A DNA stretch of 64,000 nucleotides from Deltaproteobacteria bacterium YD0425bin51. GTDB taxonomy: Bacteria > Desulfobacterota > Desulfobacteria > Desulfobacterales > YD0425bin51. The stretch covers positions 1 to 64,000 of the forward strand of contig PDZS01000022.1 of the NCBI GenBank assembly GCA_002753225.1. Reading direction: 5' to 3'. Below, piece by piece: positions 18,228 to 26,818 of this stretch (the stretch's first letter is position 1; every line of letters starts with the position of its first letter). The notes below the pieces were generated by a model, which was not told where the DNA came from, ran no database searches, and was given only the letters and a program-made list of their open reading frames with translations. The position numbers and the translations under genes are program-made.

Positions 18228-19116
18228 TTGTTAAATAGCGTTTTCTTTTTTCATCTACCTGCTTTTGAATATCAGAAATTTGGGATTCTGAAAGCTTTCT
18301 AAAACGGGATTGTGTTTTAAAATATTCATTTACTGGTACCAATTTTTTTTGAAGATTCTTTTTTGACTCCCCTGTTAGCCTGAATTTAGAATATTCAATT
18401 TCATAAAGGTCGTAAAGTCCTGTTTCTACAGCAAGTTTGCCTATTTTTATTGTATATCTCGGATCAAATCCCCATCCAGCAGGACAAGGCGTATGTATAT
18501 GAATATATTTTAAGCCTGATATTGTTTTTGCTTTTTTTATCTTGTCATAAAGATCTAGGGGATAAGCTGCAGAAGTAGTTGCTACATAATTGATACCATG
18601 GGCTGCAATAATTGAAGGTACATCTTTCTTCTGCTGAGGTTTTCCAAAGATTGGAGTAGTTGTAGTTACAACGCCTTGGGGAGTAGTACCAGATCTTTGT
18701 ACACCTGTATTCATATATGCTTCGTTATCATAACATACAAAAATAAAATTTTCTCCACGTTCACAAGCTCCTGAAAGTGCCTGAATACCAATATCACTGG
18801 TACCACCATCTCCTGCCCATGCTGATACAGTAGTAGTAGTTCTTTTTTGAGCTCTAAGAGCTGCTAAAACACCAGTTGCTGCTGCAGCAGTTGATGCAAA
18901 AGTGACATTTACACATGGTAATTTAGTTGCTGCAATTGGATATAATCCTTGTAGTACCGTAAGGCAGCTTGGGGGTACTACTAAAATCGTATCTTTACCT
19001 AAAGCTTTTAGCCCAATACGGTATGCAATGCCAAGTCCGCATCCTGAACAAGCTCTATTTCCCGGGTGAACTAGTTCCTCTTCTGGAAGATTAAGTATAT
19101 TGGTTTGCCCACTCAT
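18214..19116 (-). CDS. porB: Pyruvate:ferredoxin oxidoreductase beta subunit
   Basis: A 300-residue thiamine-diphosphate subunit of a four-subunit 2-oxoacid:ferredoxin oxidoreductase, which oxidises pyruvate to acetyl-CoA and CO2, or runs in reverse with reduced ferredoxin. The N-terminal 'HPGNRACSGCGLGIAYR' has cluster Cys, 'WAGDGGTSDIG' with 'YDNEAYMNTGVQRSGTTP' is the ThDP/Mg site, and a Cys near 'CPAGWGFD' completes the cluster ligands. It is last in a run porC-porD-porA-porB, 11 bases after porA. Pyruvate rather than another 2-oxoacid is inferred from similarity to archaeal-type PorB. Confidence 0.87.
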   Translation of the reverse strand: MSGQTNILNLPEEELVHPGNRACSGCGLGIAYRIGLKALGKDTILVVPPSCLTVLQGLYPIAATKLPCVNVTFASTAAAATGVLAALRAQKRTTTTVSAWAGDGGTSDIGIQALSGACERGENFIFVCYDNEAYMNTGVQRSGTTPQGVVTTTTPIFGKPQQKKDVPSIIAAHGINYVATTSAAYPLDLYDKIKKAKTISGLKYIHIHTPCPAGWGFDPRYTIKIGKLAVETGLYDLYEIEYSKFRLTGESKKNLQKKLVPVNEYFKTQSRFRKLSESQISDIQKQVDEKRKRYLTTIDS

Positions 19117-19127
19117 TCTTTTATTCC

Positions 19128-20321
19128 TTACATCTTAAGTCCTATCCATTTTGGTTGACAAATACTAGATTTATGGATTGTGCATGAATCTTTAAGAGTA
19201 TTGTACAGATCATCTGTCTTAATCTCTCTTCCACCAATTCCAAGTATATAATTTTGCACTAAAGGTCTTTCCTCACAGCTATAGAGAGCTGATTTAATAT
19301 CAGCATATAATGCTCCCTCATTGCCATAGCTTAAAGCTTTTTCAAATACTATAACCTTTTTGGCTTTTTTAAAGGCACAAACAACTTCTTTTTCTGGAAA
19401 AGGACGATAAACATGAATACTTACAACACCAACATTTATCCCTTCTTGGCGCAATGTATCTACAACATCTCTTAAACGATAAGATAGAGAACCCAAACAA
19501 ACTGCAATAAATGCTGCATCCTCATTTTTATAACCTTCAACAAAAGGAGTCCCTCCTCTGCCAAATATTTTTAAGTATCTCTTATCAATTTCATCTATCT
19601 CGCCAATTGCTTCCCTCATATCTCTATGGAGCATATGACGAATTTCCATATAACCAGGAGCAAGATTGCCTCGTATGTCATTTCTTACATCAGGGAATGT
19701 AACTGAATTTAGATTTGCTGGTTCATCTGGATGCAATGCATAATTTGGTGAAAATTTTGGAAGGAATTCATCTACCTTACTTTGATCTGGAATTTCAAAG
19801 GGCATATAAGTATGGGATAAAATATAACCGTCATAGCATACCATAACTGGAATACTTACTTTTTCAGCCAGAAAAAAAGCTTTAATGACACTGTCAATTA
19901 TCTGTTGATGGTCATTTGCATATATTTGTATCCACCCGTTATCCCTCTGCGATATACTGTCCTGGTGATCATTCCATACTGTCCAGGGCGCTCCAATTCC
20001 TCTATTTACAACGCACATTACAATCGGAAGTCTAGCTCCTGCCGCCCAATGAATCTGCTCACTCATATATAAAAGGCCATTTGCGCTAGTTCCAGTAAAA
20101 GCTCTTGCACCTGTACTTGATGCTGCAATACAAACTGCAAGGGCGCTGTGTTCACTTTCAACAGGAATATACTGAGCATCTAACTCGCCTAATTCAACAA
20201 ATTCTGAAAGTTTTTCAGTAAGCGGTGTCTGTGGCGTTATTGGGTATGCCGCAATTACTTGGGTTCTAGATAATTTAACACCTATAGCTGCTGCAACATT
20301 GCCTGATTCAATAATATGCAT
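19128..20321 (-). CDS. porA: Pyruvate:ferredoxin oxidoreductase alpha subunit
   Basis: A 397-residue alpha subunit with 'AAYPITPQTPLTEKL', 'VESEHSALAVCIAASSTGARAFTGTSANGLLYM' (in separate motifs) and 'WNDHQDSISQRDNGWIQIYA', which are PorA signatures for the pyrimidine domain of the ThDP fold. The C-terminal domain includes 'VVSIHVYRPFPEKEV'. It lies between porD and porB, with 10 and 6 bases of spacing, in a nine-gene minus-strand operon. It acts in the cytoplasm and donates electrons to ferredoxin. Confidence 0.87.
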   Translation of the reverse strand: MHIIESGNVAAAIGVKLSRTQVIAAYPITPQTPLTEKLSEFVELGELDAQYIPVESEHSALAVCIAASSTGARAFTGTSANGLLYMSEQIHWAAGARLPIVMCVVNRGIGAPWTVWNDHQDSISQRDNGWIQIYANDHQQIIDSVIKAFFLAEKVSIPVMVCYDGYILSHTYMPFEIPDQSKVDEFLPKFSPNYALHPDEPANLNSVTFPDVRNDIRGNLAPGYMEIRHMLHRDMREAIGEIDEIDKRYLKIFGRGGTPFVEGYKNEDAAFIAVCLGSLSYRLRDVVDTLRQEGINVGVVSIHVYRPFPEKEVVCAFKKAKKVIVFEKALSYGNEGALYADIKSALYSCEERPLVQNYILGIGGREIKTDDLYNTLKDSCTIHKSSICQPKWIGLKM

Positions 20322-20331
20322 AATCTTAACT

Positions 20332-20625
20332 TTATTTTTCCTTGTTAAAAAATACTGATTCTTCTATCATTTCAATTGCTTTGGAAGGACATTCTTCAGC
20401 GCATATTCCGCAGCCCTTACAATATTCATAATCTATAGCTGGTTCTATGGTCTTAGTTATTACTCCATCAGGGCAATATAGCCAGCATAAAAAACATAAC
20501 TTTTTATTTTTCTTTGCTGGAGCGCATTTATTATAATCTATAATAGGACGTAAAACCCTCCATGAACCTGTTTTTCCAGCATCACCAGGTCCTGGTTCTC
20601 CGTGGGAGGTAATCCTTCTTTTCAT
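20332..20625 (-). CDS. porD: Pyruvate:ferredoxin oxidoreductase delta subunit (2x[4Fe-4S] ferredoxin)
   Basis: A 97-residue ferredoxin-like subunit. The first cluster motif is unusual in its spacing: C at 'KCAPAKKNKKLCFLCWLYCP' gives Cys-x10-Cys-x2-Cys-x3-Cys. The second is the regular 'CKGCGICAEECP'. The N terminus carries the PorD tail 'GDAGKTGSWRVLRP'. It carries electrons between PorB and external ferredoxin. It directly abuts porC. Confidence 0.87.
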   Translation of the reverse strand: MKRRITSHGEPGPGDAGKTGSWRVLRPIIDYNKCAPAKKNKKLCFLCWLYCPDGVITKTIEPAIDYEYCKGCGICAEECPSKAIEMIEESVFFNKEK

Positions 20626-21189
20626 CTATTTATCTCCAATAACTGTTTTATCATATGTAAGGCTTGCTGCTAGTGCATTTTCAATCGGTTTTCTTTCCTT
20701 AAATTCATATTTGATTGCCTCGACAAGAGCTTCTATATCAACAAGTCCGCTTGCTTTTGCAAAAGCGCCTATAATACCTGAATTAACTATTCCATTTTGG
20801 AGGCCTGCTTCACAGGCAATTTTTGTTACATCAGCAACAGCAACTTTTAAACCATTATATTTATATGCTTCAACAGGTTTTGGCGTATTTACGATTAAAA
20901 AACCGCCCGGCTTAATATCATCAATAATACTTACTTCTTCTATTATTAAATGATCCAAAACAACAACCATATCTGGTTTTTCAATAGGAGAGATATCATA
21001 GATTTTTTCTTTTGATAACTTAAGAAATGTAACAACAGGCGCTCCTCTTCGTTCAGTGCCAAAAGTAGGCATCATAAGAACACCTCTGTAACCTACGTTA
21101 AAAGCTGCGTTTGCTACTATTTTTGCAGCAGTAACAGCGCCCTGCCCTCCCCTTCCATGCCATCTGATTTCAATAATATCTTTTCTCAT
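20626..21189 (-). CDS. porC: Pyruvate:ferredoxin oxidoreductase gamma subunit
   Basis: A 187-residue gamma subunit with 'EIRWHGRGGQGAVTAAKIVANAA' motifs, 'PTFGTERRGAPVVTF' and 'GFLIVNTP', which are typical of the CoA-binding domain of 2-oxoacid:ferredoxin oxidoreductases. It is first of the Por set, 2 bases after the ACT-domain gene. Its substrate class follows from the adjacent porA/porB. Confidence 0.88.
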   Translation of the reverse strand: MRKDIIEIRWHGRGGQGAVTAAKIVANAAFNVGYRGVLMMPTFGTERRGAPVVTFLKLSKEKIYDISPIEKPDMVVVLDHLIIEEVSIIDDIKPGGFLIVNTPKPVEAYKYNGLKVAVADVTKIACEAGLQNGIVNSGIIGAFAKASGLVDIEALVEAIKYEFKERKPIENALAASLTYDKTVIGDK

Positions 21190-21191
21190 AA

Positions 21192-21626
21192 CTACATTTT
21201 ATATATTTCTGGACCATAAGTTTTAATCCAGTGCTTTTTCAGAATCTCTTTTGCTTCAATTATTTTATCAACTTCAAGTATTAAAATTGCTTCTCCCCCA
21301 CTTAATTTTATAAATGGATATAAAGTTTCAACATTAACCTGCTTCTCTAAAAGAGTTCTAAGCACTGCATTTAAGCCTCCGGGGTGATCTGGAGCTGACA
21401 CTGCAATAACTTCCTTGCTAGCAGTTATATAGCCTTTATTGTTAAAAACATTTAAAGCTTTATCCGGGTCATCGACAATCATATGAAGTTGAACAGGCTC
21501 TAGTTTTGTTGAAGACATAATTCCTTTAATATTAATATGTTCTTTTTCTAATATTTCACAAACCTCATGCAGTTTGCCAGGTTTGTTTTCAACAGCAATT
21601 GAAATTTGAGTAATTGGCATAAACAT
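21192..21626 (-). CDS. Tandem ACT-domain protein
   Basis: A 144-residue protein made of two ACT domains: the first starts at 'QISIAVENKPGKLHEVCEIL', the second at 'VIAVSAPDHPGGLNAVLRTL'. ACT domains bind amino acids or similar effectors. It lies inside the operon, between the Kor-type genes and the Por-type genes. This suggests allosteric or regulatory control of 2-oxoacid oxidoreductase flux by an amino acid, but this is inference. No catalytic domain is present. Confidence 0.82.
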   Translation of the reverse strand: MFMPITQISIAVENKPGKLHEVCEILEKEHINIKGIMSSTKLEPVQLHMIVDDPDKALNVFNNKGYITASKEVIAVSAPDHPGGLNAVLRTLLEKQVNVETLYPFIKLSGGEAILILEVDKIIEAKEILKKHWIKTYGPEIYKM

Positions 21627-21632
21627 CCTCTC

Positions 21633-22193
21633 TTAAAAAAAATTCACTACAGGATTATTAAATGAAAACCTTGCATAACCTTCTGCCAAAGCTTTAATAA
21701 CTGATTCTACTGCTTTTTTCTTTGATCCCATAAGCATTTCAACACTTTTGTAAACTGTCTCTATCTTTATAATATTTATAAGTTTTACAGCTGAAGCAAG
21801 TATTATCATGTTTGCTGATCTGGGGTTGCTTATTTCCATTGCAATTTCATTTGCTGGAACAGGAAAAATATCAATATCTCTCCTGGGCGGAATTGTATCA
21901 ACAATAGCTGAATTATAAATAAGCTGTCCACCTGATCTTATACTGTTGATAAAAGCTAAAACAGATGGTTGATTCATTGATATTAAGATATCTGGTGTTG
22001 AGGTAATTGGAGATGCTATTTCTATATCTGAAATAGATAGTGTGCAATTAGCTGTTCCGCCTCTCATAGCAGCTCCATAAGCAGGCAAATATGTAACATT
22101 ATAATCTTCAAGCATTGCTGCATTTCCTAAAATTTCAGCTATTGTCAAAACACCTTGTCCACCTGAGCCAGCAAAAAGCATTTTTACAAGCAT
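21633..22193 (-). CDS. korC: 2-oxoacid (2-oxoglutarate-type):ferredoxin oxidoreductase gamma subunit
   Basis: A 186-residue gamma subunit with 'LFAGSGGQGVLTIAEILGNAA' in adjacent motifs, 'YGAAMRGGTANCTLSIS' and 'NQPSVLAF', all typical of KorC/VorC. It starts 1 base after the korB stop, and the korDABC order is the usual one. The exact 2-oxoacid (2-oxoglutarate or a branched-chain 2-oxoacid) cannot be decided from sequence. Confidence 0.85.
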   Translation of the reverse strand: MLVKMLFAGSGGQGVLTIAEILGNAAMLEDYNVTYLPAYGAAMRGGTANCTLSISDIEIASPITSTPDILISMNQPSVLAFINSIRSGGQLIYNSAIVDTIPPRRDIDIFPVPANEIAMEISNPRSANMIILASAVKLINIIKIETVYKSVEMLMGSKKKAVESVIKALAEGYARFSFNNPVVNFF

Positions 22194-22194
22194 C

Positions 22195-22947
22195 TTAACT
22201 ATTTCCTTTCCTTTTATCTGTTAAAACTCCCAGAGGAAACTCTTTTTCCAGAACATCATTAATCCATTTCATAGAATCTACAGGTGACATTTTCCAATTT
22301 GTAGGGCATGCAGATAAAACTTCTATTATTGAATAGCCAAGACCGTCAACTTGGGTCTGAAAAGCATTTTTGATTGCTTTTTTTGCTTTTATTATTGAAG
22401 CAGGACTTTTAATTGCAACCCTTTCTGCATAAGCTACTCCGGGAAAAGTTGCTACTATATCAGTTATATGAAGAGGATAACCTTCATATTTTGGATTTCT
22501 TCCATCTGGTGAAGTAGTTGTTTTTTGGCCTTTAAGAGTTGTCGGAGCCATCTGTCCTCCAGTCATTCCATATACTGCATTATTTATAAAAATTACTGTG
22601 AAAAGTTCTCCTCTGCTTGCAGAATGAATAGTTTCAGCAGTACCAATAGCAGCAAGGTCCCCATCTCCCTGGTAAGACAAAACAAAAAGGTCAGGCCTTG
22701 ATCTTTTTATACCAGTAGCTAAAGCAGTTCCTCTCCCGTGAGCTGCTTCTATCATATCAAAGTCAAAATATTTATAAGCAAGAACTGCACAACCTGCTGG
22801 ATTAACACCTATTGTTTTTTTGCCCAAATCCATTTCTTCTAAAAGTTCTGCAACAATTCTATGTACAACACCATGACCACATCCAGGGCAATAATGTGTG
22901 ATAACTTCTCTTTTATAATGTTTGGGCCACTCATTTTTAAGTTTCAT
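22195..22947 (-). CDS. korB: 2-oxoacid (2-oxoglutarate-type):ferredoxin oxidoreductase beta subunit
   Basis: A 250-residue ThDP-binding subunit with 'HYCPGCGHGVVHRI' (cluster/ThDP region), 'GVNPAGCAVLAYKYF', 'SYQGDGDLAAIG' and 'INNAVYGMTGGQMAPTT', which match KorB. The ATG at 22947 is preferred because AAGGAG lies before it. A longer upstream frame would overlap korA more and adds a non-conserved leader. The start lies 11 bases inside the korA 3' end. Confidence 0.87.
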   Translation of the reverse strand: MKLKNEWPKHYKREVITHYCPGCGHGVVHRIVAELLEEMDLGKKTIGVNPAGCAVLAYKYFDFDMIEAAHGRGTALATGIKRSRPDLFVLSYQGDGDLAAIGTAETIHSASRGELFTVIFINNAVYGMTGGQMAPTTLKGQKTTTSPDGRNPKYEGYPLHITDIVATFPGVAYAERVAIKSPASIIKAKKAIKNAFQTQVDGLGYSIIEVLSACPTNWKMSPVDSMKWINDVLEKEFPLGVLTDKRKGNS

Positions 22948-24010
22948 AATCCAACTCCTTTTTATTCTGACACTCACGATAAATATATCTGGCAAGTTCC
23001 AGAGGCGTTGGCACTACACCGCCAGGTCTTCCATAAAAGGAAATATCTGCTTTTCCTAAAATGGATAACTGGACGTCTTCCAGCATCTGTCCAGTACTCA
23101 TTTCAAAAACTATAAACTGTTTAATCTTTCTTGCTAGCTCCTGAAGGATTTGTTTAGGAAAAGGCCAAAGCGTAATAGGACGTATTAAACCTGCGCGTAT
23201 ACCATCATCTCTCACTCGTTTTATTGCGCTTTTTGCTATCCTTGCTGTAGTCCCATATGCAATCACAACAACATCAGCATCATCTATCATATAAGATTCA
23301 TATCTAACTTCGTTTCTCTCTATCTCTTTGTATTTTCTATACAGTTTCCAGTTATGCCTTTCCATTGCAGCAGGATCTAATATCAAAGAAGCCAGATATT
23401 TACTTGGACCATCTCCCATAGATCTTAGAGCCCATTCCTTTACAGGAAGTTCACCTATAGGTTCTGGAAAAACTACAGGCTCTTTTGTCTGCCCCATCAT
23501 TCCATCACCTAGAATCATTACAGGTGTTCTATATTTATCTGCCACGTCAAAAGCAAGAAAAGTAATATCAGCTATTTCCTGGACCGTTCCTGGGGCAAAC
23601 ACAGGCATTCTGTAATCGCCATGTCCACCACCTCTTGTTGCTTGAAAATAATCTCCTTGTGCTGGAGCAATATTTCCAAGTCCTGGCCCTCCCCGCATTA
23701 CATTTACAATTACAGCAGGGAGTTCAAATCCTGCTAAAAAAGATAGTCCTTCCTGCTTTAGGCTTATTCCTGGGCTAGAAGATGAGGTCATTACTCTAGT
23801 ACCAGTTGCTGCTGATCCGATTGTCATATTGATTGCAGCTATTTCACTTTCGGATTGAATAAAAACTCCTCCTGCTTTACGAATATTTGCTGCCATATAT
23901 TCTCCAAGCTCATTTTGTGGAGTAATAGGATAACCGAAATAACATCTGCAACCTGCCCTGATAGCAGATTCGGCAAAAGCATGATTTCCACTCATAAATA
24001 TTTTATTCAC
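22937..24010 (-). CDS. korA: 2-oxoacid (2-oxoglutarate-type):ferredoxin oxidoreductase alpha subunit
   Basis: A 357-residue alpha subunit with 'MSGNHAFAESAIRAGCRCYFGYPITPQNELGEYM' (in blocks), 'IQSESEIAAINMTIGSAATGTRVMTSSSSPG', 'NVMRGGPGLGNIAPAQGDYFQATRGGGHGDYR' and a C-terminal ThDP-related domain. The GTG at 24010 is chosen because GAGGTG lies just before it and the family start is near 'NKIFMSGN'. It overlaps the korD stop by 8 bases. The KorA/VorB distinction is not certain. Confidence 0.87.
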   Translation of the reverse strand: MNKIFMSGNHAFAESAIRAGCRCYFGYPITPQNELGEYMAANIRKAGGVFIQSESEIAAINMTIGSAATGTRVMTSSSSPGISLKQEGLSFLAGFELPAVIVNVMRGGPGLGNIAPAQGDYFQATRGGGHGDYRMPVFAPGTVQEIADITFLAFDVADKYRTPVMILGDGMMGQTKEPVVFPEPIGELPVKEWALRSMGDGPSKYLASLILDPAAMERHNWKLYRKYKEIERNEVRYESYMIDDADVVVIAYGTTARIAKSAIKRVRDDGIRAGLIRPITLWPFPKQILQELARKIKQFIVFEMSTGQMLEDVQLSILGKADISFYGRPGGVVPTPLELARYIYRECQNKKELDYET

Positions 24011-24230
24011 CGTACACCTCAATTACCAAATCTGGGCATACTATAGCGCAAGCAGTACATCCATTGCATGATTTTTCTTCATTTGGCTCAACGTAATAGT
24101 ATCCCATTTTATTAAGATTTTTAGAAACCTTAAGCGCGCCCGGTTTACAAAATTCAACGCAAAGATAACATCCTTTGCAGTTCTCACTTTTAACAATAAC
24201 TTTGCACTCTTTTTTCTTTATTTTATCCAT
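24003..24230 (-). CDS. korD: 2-oxoacid:ferredoxin oxidoreductase delta subunit (ferredoxin)
   Basis: A 75-residue ferredoxin with two 4Fe-4S motifs, 'CKGCYLCVEFCKPG' and 'CNGCTACAIVCPD', and the KorD-type 'GYYYVEP' between them. It is first in the nine-gene operon. ATG 24230 is chosen because AAGGA lies upstream and the shorter protein matches the family. A further upstream ATG would add a hydrophobic 25-residue leader unlike KorD. Confidence 0.85.
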   Translation of the reverse strand: MDKIKKKECKVIVKSENCKGCYLCVEFCKPGALKVSKNLNKMGYYYVEPNEEKSCNGCTACAIVCPDLVIEVYGE

Positions 24231-24354
24231 CTGATGTTCATCCTTAGTATAACAAAGGCATAAATTACATGATATTAAAAGACAAAAATAATTACATAAA
24301 ATCAAGTTGGATGCAATCTATTTTTTTTAAACTTTTCTATATAATTGATATGAA

Positions 24355-24383
24355 TTTACAAATGCAAGTAGCTAATGTAATAT
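24355..24383 (+). promoter_or_regulatory. Putative promoter of the cobalamin-sensor cluster
   Basis: TTTACA (24355-24360) and TAATAT (24378-24383) are separated by 17 bases, 37 bases before the ATG at 24421. The 190-base gap to the divergent korD shows no gene or RNA structure that I recognise. In particular, I see no cobalamin riboswitch. Confidence 0.35.
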
Positions 24384-24420
24384 TATTTATAAAAAGCTAA
24401 AAATAAGTGAAGGAAAATAA

Positions 24421-25095
24421 ATGAATCAACAAAAACAAAAAAATATTATTGAATCAAACATATATCGTGATTATTTATCTTTATTACTATTAGGCGCAAG
24501 AATGGATTGCAATATCCTTATTAACAAAATATTGAAAAAAAATTCTAATCAAGATGAAATACATCATAATATCATAAACATATATGAAAACCTATTTCAA
24601 AAATCCTTATATGAAATAGGTGAATTGTGGGAAAAAAACTTAATCACTGTTACATCTGAACATATGGCAACAGCTATTGTCGAAGGAAATATGAATGAAT
24701 TATATCCATTAATCGTTAATCCAAAAAGAATTAATAAAAAAGTTATTGTTTCATCTGTAGAAAAAGAAGAACATCAAGTTGGAGCAAAAATGGTTGCAGA
24801 TGTATTTGAAATGAATGGATGGGATGCTTTATACCTTGGAGCAAACACACCTTTAAAAGACTTGATTATATTTATTAAAAATTTCAGACCAAATATTTTA
24901 GCTTTATCTTTAAGCGTATATTTTAACTTACCCAATTTAGAAACTATGCTGTCAAATATCAATAATACATATCCAGATATTCAAATAATAATTGGAGGTC
25001 AGGCTTTTCGTCATGGTGGAAATGAAATAGCCTGTTCCTATTCAAATGTCAGATATATTCCTTCATTAGATGAACTAGAAAAATTTATTTATTAG
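24421..25095 (+). CDS. Stand-alone cobalamin-binding sensor protein (CarH/AerR-type photosensor module)
   Basis: A 224-residue protein with a helical cap (about 20-100) and a B12-binding Rossmann domain (about 108-224). The cap holds the W-x9-EH motif (W70, E80, H81) that marks adenosylcobalamin photoreceptors of the CarH type. The Rossmann domain has E116-E-H118-Q-V-G121 (ExHxxG, H118 as lower axial ligand), then 41 residues to 'SLS' (in place of SxL), then GG after 26 more. Methyltransferase corrinoid proteins usually have DxHxxG. There is no MerR DNA-binding domain, unlike CarH. The residue after W70 is E, not the His that forms the light-state bis-His adduct in Thermus CarH. It leads a four-gene cluster with a kinase and regulator, so it likely acts as the sensory input. 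Light, B12 status or oxygen are candidate signals. Confidence 0.8.
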   Translation: MNQQKQKNIIESNIYRDYLSLLLLGARMDCNILINKILKKNSNQDEIHHNIINIYENLFQKSLYEIGELWEKNLITVTSEHMATAIVEGNMNELYPLIVNPKRINKKVIVSSVEKEEHQVGAKMVADVFEMNGWDALYLGANTPLKDLIIFIKNFRPNILALSLSVYFNLPNLETMLSNINNTYPDIQIIIGGQAFRHGGNEIACSYSNVRYIPSLDELEKFIY

Positions 25096-25104
25096 GAGCA
25101 AAAA

Positions 25105-25599
25105 ATGGAAAAAGAAGACTTACTTAAAACTGCATTAGAGTTATCTGCAGTAACAAATGACGTATATAATGAATATTCAACAAAACGGGATCTGTTAGTT
25201 GCAGAGATAAATCAAATCATGAGCAACAGATTGGACATTATTGAACTTGTAGGGTCAAATAATATAGATATGATGAAGGACAATCACGCAAATCACGCTA
25301 AGTTTGTTCAATCTATTATTAAAAGATATAATCCTGAAGTTCTTATTAATACAGTAATCTGGGTTTTTAAAGCTTATATGTCACGTGGTTTTCATGAAAA
25401 CTACTGGTCAGCACAATTAAATACATGGGTAACAATTCTTAAAAGAGAACTATCTCCAAAAGCTTATGAAATGATTTTTCCATTATATAACTGGTTTATT
25501 GTTAATATTCCTCATTTCACAGTACTAGCCCATAAACAACTTTCTGATAACCCAAATAATACAAAAATAAAGAATGAAAAGCTTAGAGAATCAATATAA
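25105..25599 (+). CDS. Helical protein of unknown function, in cobalamin-sensor cluster
   Basis: A 164-residue, apparently all-alpha soluble protein that I do not assign to a named family. The central part is rich in aromatics and His: 'NHANHAKFVQSII', 'NTVIWVFKAYMSRGFHENYWSAQLNTWV' (in two blocks) and 'MIFPLYNWFIVNIPHF'. Such a pattern could pack against a flat ligand or a partner domain, as in globin-like or RsbR-type N-terminal sensor domains, but this is a guess. It starts 9 bases after the cobalamin protein with AGGAG upstream and overlaps the kinase gene by 26 bases, which fits a physical link between the two. Confidence 0.75.
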   Translation: MEKEDLLKTALELSAVTNDVYNEYSTKRDLLVAEINQIMSNRLDIIELVGSNNIDMMKDNHANHAKFVQSIIKRYNPEVLINTVIWVFKAYMSRGFHENYWSAQLNTWVTILKRELSPKAYEMIFPLYNWFIVNIPHFTVLAHKQLSDNPNNTKIKNEKLRESI

Positions 25600-26818
25600 T
25601 TTTTTAGGATATTGGCTTCCTAATATTCTATATCTATATGATAAAAGCATATGTTTGTGTATATGTATTTTGAATGATCAGGGGAATATAATATATACAA
25701 ATTCTGGAATGAAAAACCTTTTAGGTATAGGATCAAATGGCAACATAGCAAGTGATATATTGATAAACCCAAGTTTTCAAAAGCTATTATCCATTCAACA
25801 GAATGAAGAACGAATATTTCAAGGTATCTTAACTATTAAAAACAATCAGAAAAATATATCCCAGAGTATTTATGCAAGCTGTTTTCGTAAAAATAATGAG
25901 ATTCTTATTCATGGAGAATATGATATTAATGAGTACACATACATGAATCAAAAAATGATCTCTATGAATAGAGATATGAACAATTTTCAAAGAGAACTTA
26001 TTAAAGAAAAAACTCTCCTTGAAAATACATTAAATGAATTAAAACAAACCCAAAATCAATTGATTCAATCAGAAAAAATGGCATCACTAGGTAGAATGGT
26101 TGCTGGATTTGCTCATGAAATTAATACGCCAATTGGAGTTGCAATTACAGCATCTTCTTCTATGTATGATACTCAAGAAAATATCTTTAAAATGTTAAAT
26201 CAAGAGGAAGTTGAAGAAGATACCCTAGTTCAAGAGCTTAAAGATTTGAGAGAAGCTTCCTTACTTATATTAAAAAATCTTAGACGCGCTGGTGAACTTG
26301 TAAAGAGCTTTAAACGAACTTCGATTAATCAATCATCAGATATAGTTTCTCTATTTTCAATGTATGATATTATAAATGATGTAATAGTTAGCTTAAATAG
26401 TATATTTAAAAAAACAGAAATCAAAATTGATTTTAAATGTCCTTTGACATTGCATATTTATAGTTTTCCAGGCGCTATTAGCCAAATTATTACAAATTTA
26501 ATTATGAATAGCTTTTATTATGGATTTAAAAATGGAACATTACCTGGAATGATAACAATTAATGTTAGAAAAGAAAGCCAAATTATCTATATTGAATTTA
26601 AAGATACAGGTTTAGGTATGGATGAAAAAACACAAGCAAAAATATTTGAACCTTTTTTTACTACAGGACGTGATATAGGAGGTACAGGACTTGGTCTTTT
26701 TATTTGTTACAACATAACTAAAAATCAACTTAAAGGGGATATTTCCTGCCATAGTAGTAAAGGACAGGGAGCTATCTTTAATATACAATTTCCAGTAGAA
26801 AGAATAGATACATTATGA
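25574..26818 (+). CDS. PAS histidine kinase of the cobalamin-sensor cluster
   Basis: A 414-residue soluble kinase with an N-terminal PAS-like domain (about 20-115, 'CICILNDQGNIIYTNSGMKNLLG'), a coiled coil (about 128-170), HisKA with H181 in 'GFAHEINTPIG' and a HATPase with 'NLIMNSFYYGF', 'DTGLGMDE', 'PFFTTGRDIGGTGLGL'. ATG 25574 overlaps the preceding gene by 26 bases; the following regulator overlaps its stop by 4. There is no transmembrane segment, so it must take its signal from cytoplasmic partners, most simply the cobalamin protein and the helical protein encoded upstream. Confidence 0.88.
   Translation: MKSLENQYNFLGYWLPNILYLYDKSICLCICILNDQGNIIYTNSGMKNLLGIGSNGNIASDILINPSFQKLLSIQQNEERIFQGILTIKNNQKNISQSIYASCFRKNNEILIHGEYDINEYTYMNQKMISMNRDMNNFQRELIKEKTLLENTLNELKQTQNQLIQSEKMASLGRMVAGFAHEINTPIGVAITASSSMYDTQENIFKMLNQEEVEEDTLVQELKDLREASLLILKNLRRAGELVKSFKRTSINQSSDIVSLFSMYDIINDVIVSLNSIFKKTEIKIDFKCPLTLHIYSFPGAISQIITNLIMNSFYYGFKNGTLPGMITINVRKESQIIYIEFKDTGLGMDEKTQAKIFEPFFTTGRDIGGTGLGLFICYNITKNQLKGDISCHSSKGQGAIFNIQFPVERIDTL

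Noticed and set aside
22195..22995. Longer korB with a 16-residue upstream extension
   Set aside because: The extension overlaps korA more than needed and is not part of the family; AAGGAG points to 22947.
24231..24420. A cobalamin riboswitch in the leader before the B12-sensor gene
   Set aside because: The leader is short and AT-rich, and I see neither a B12-box-like sequence nor conserved hairpins.
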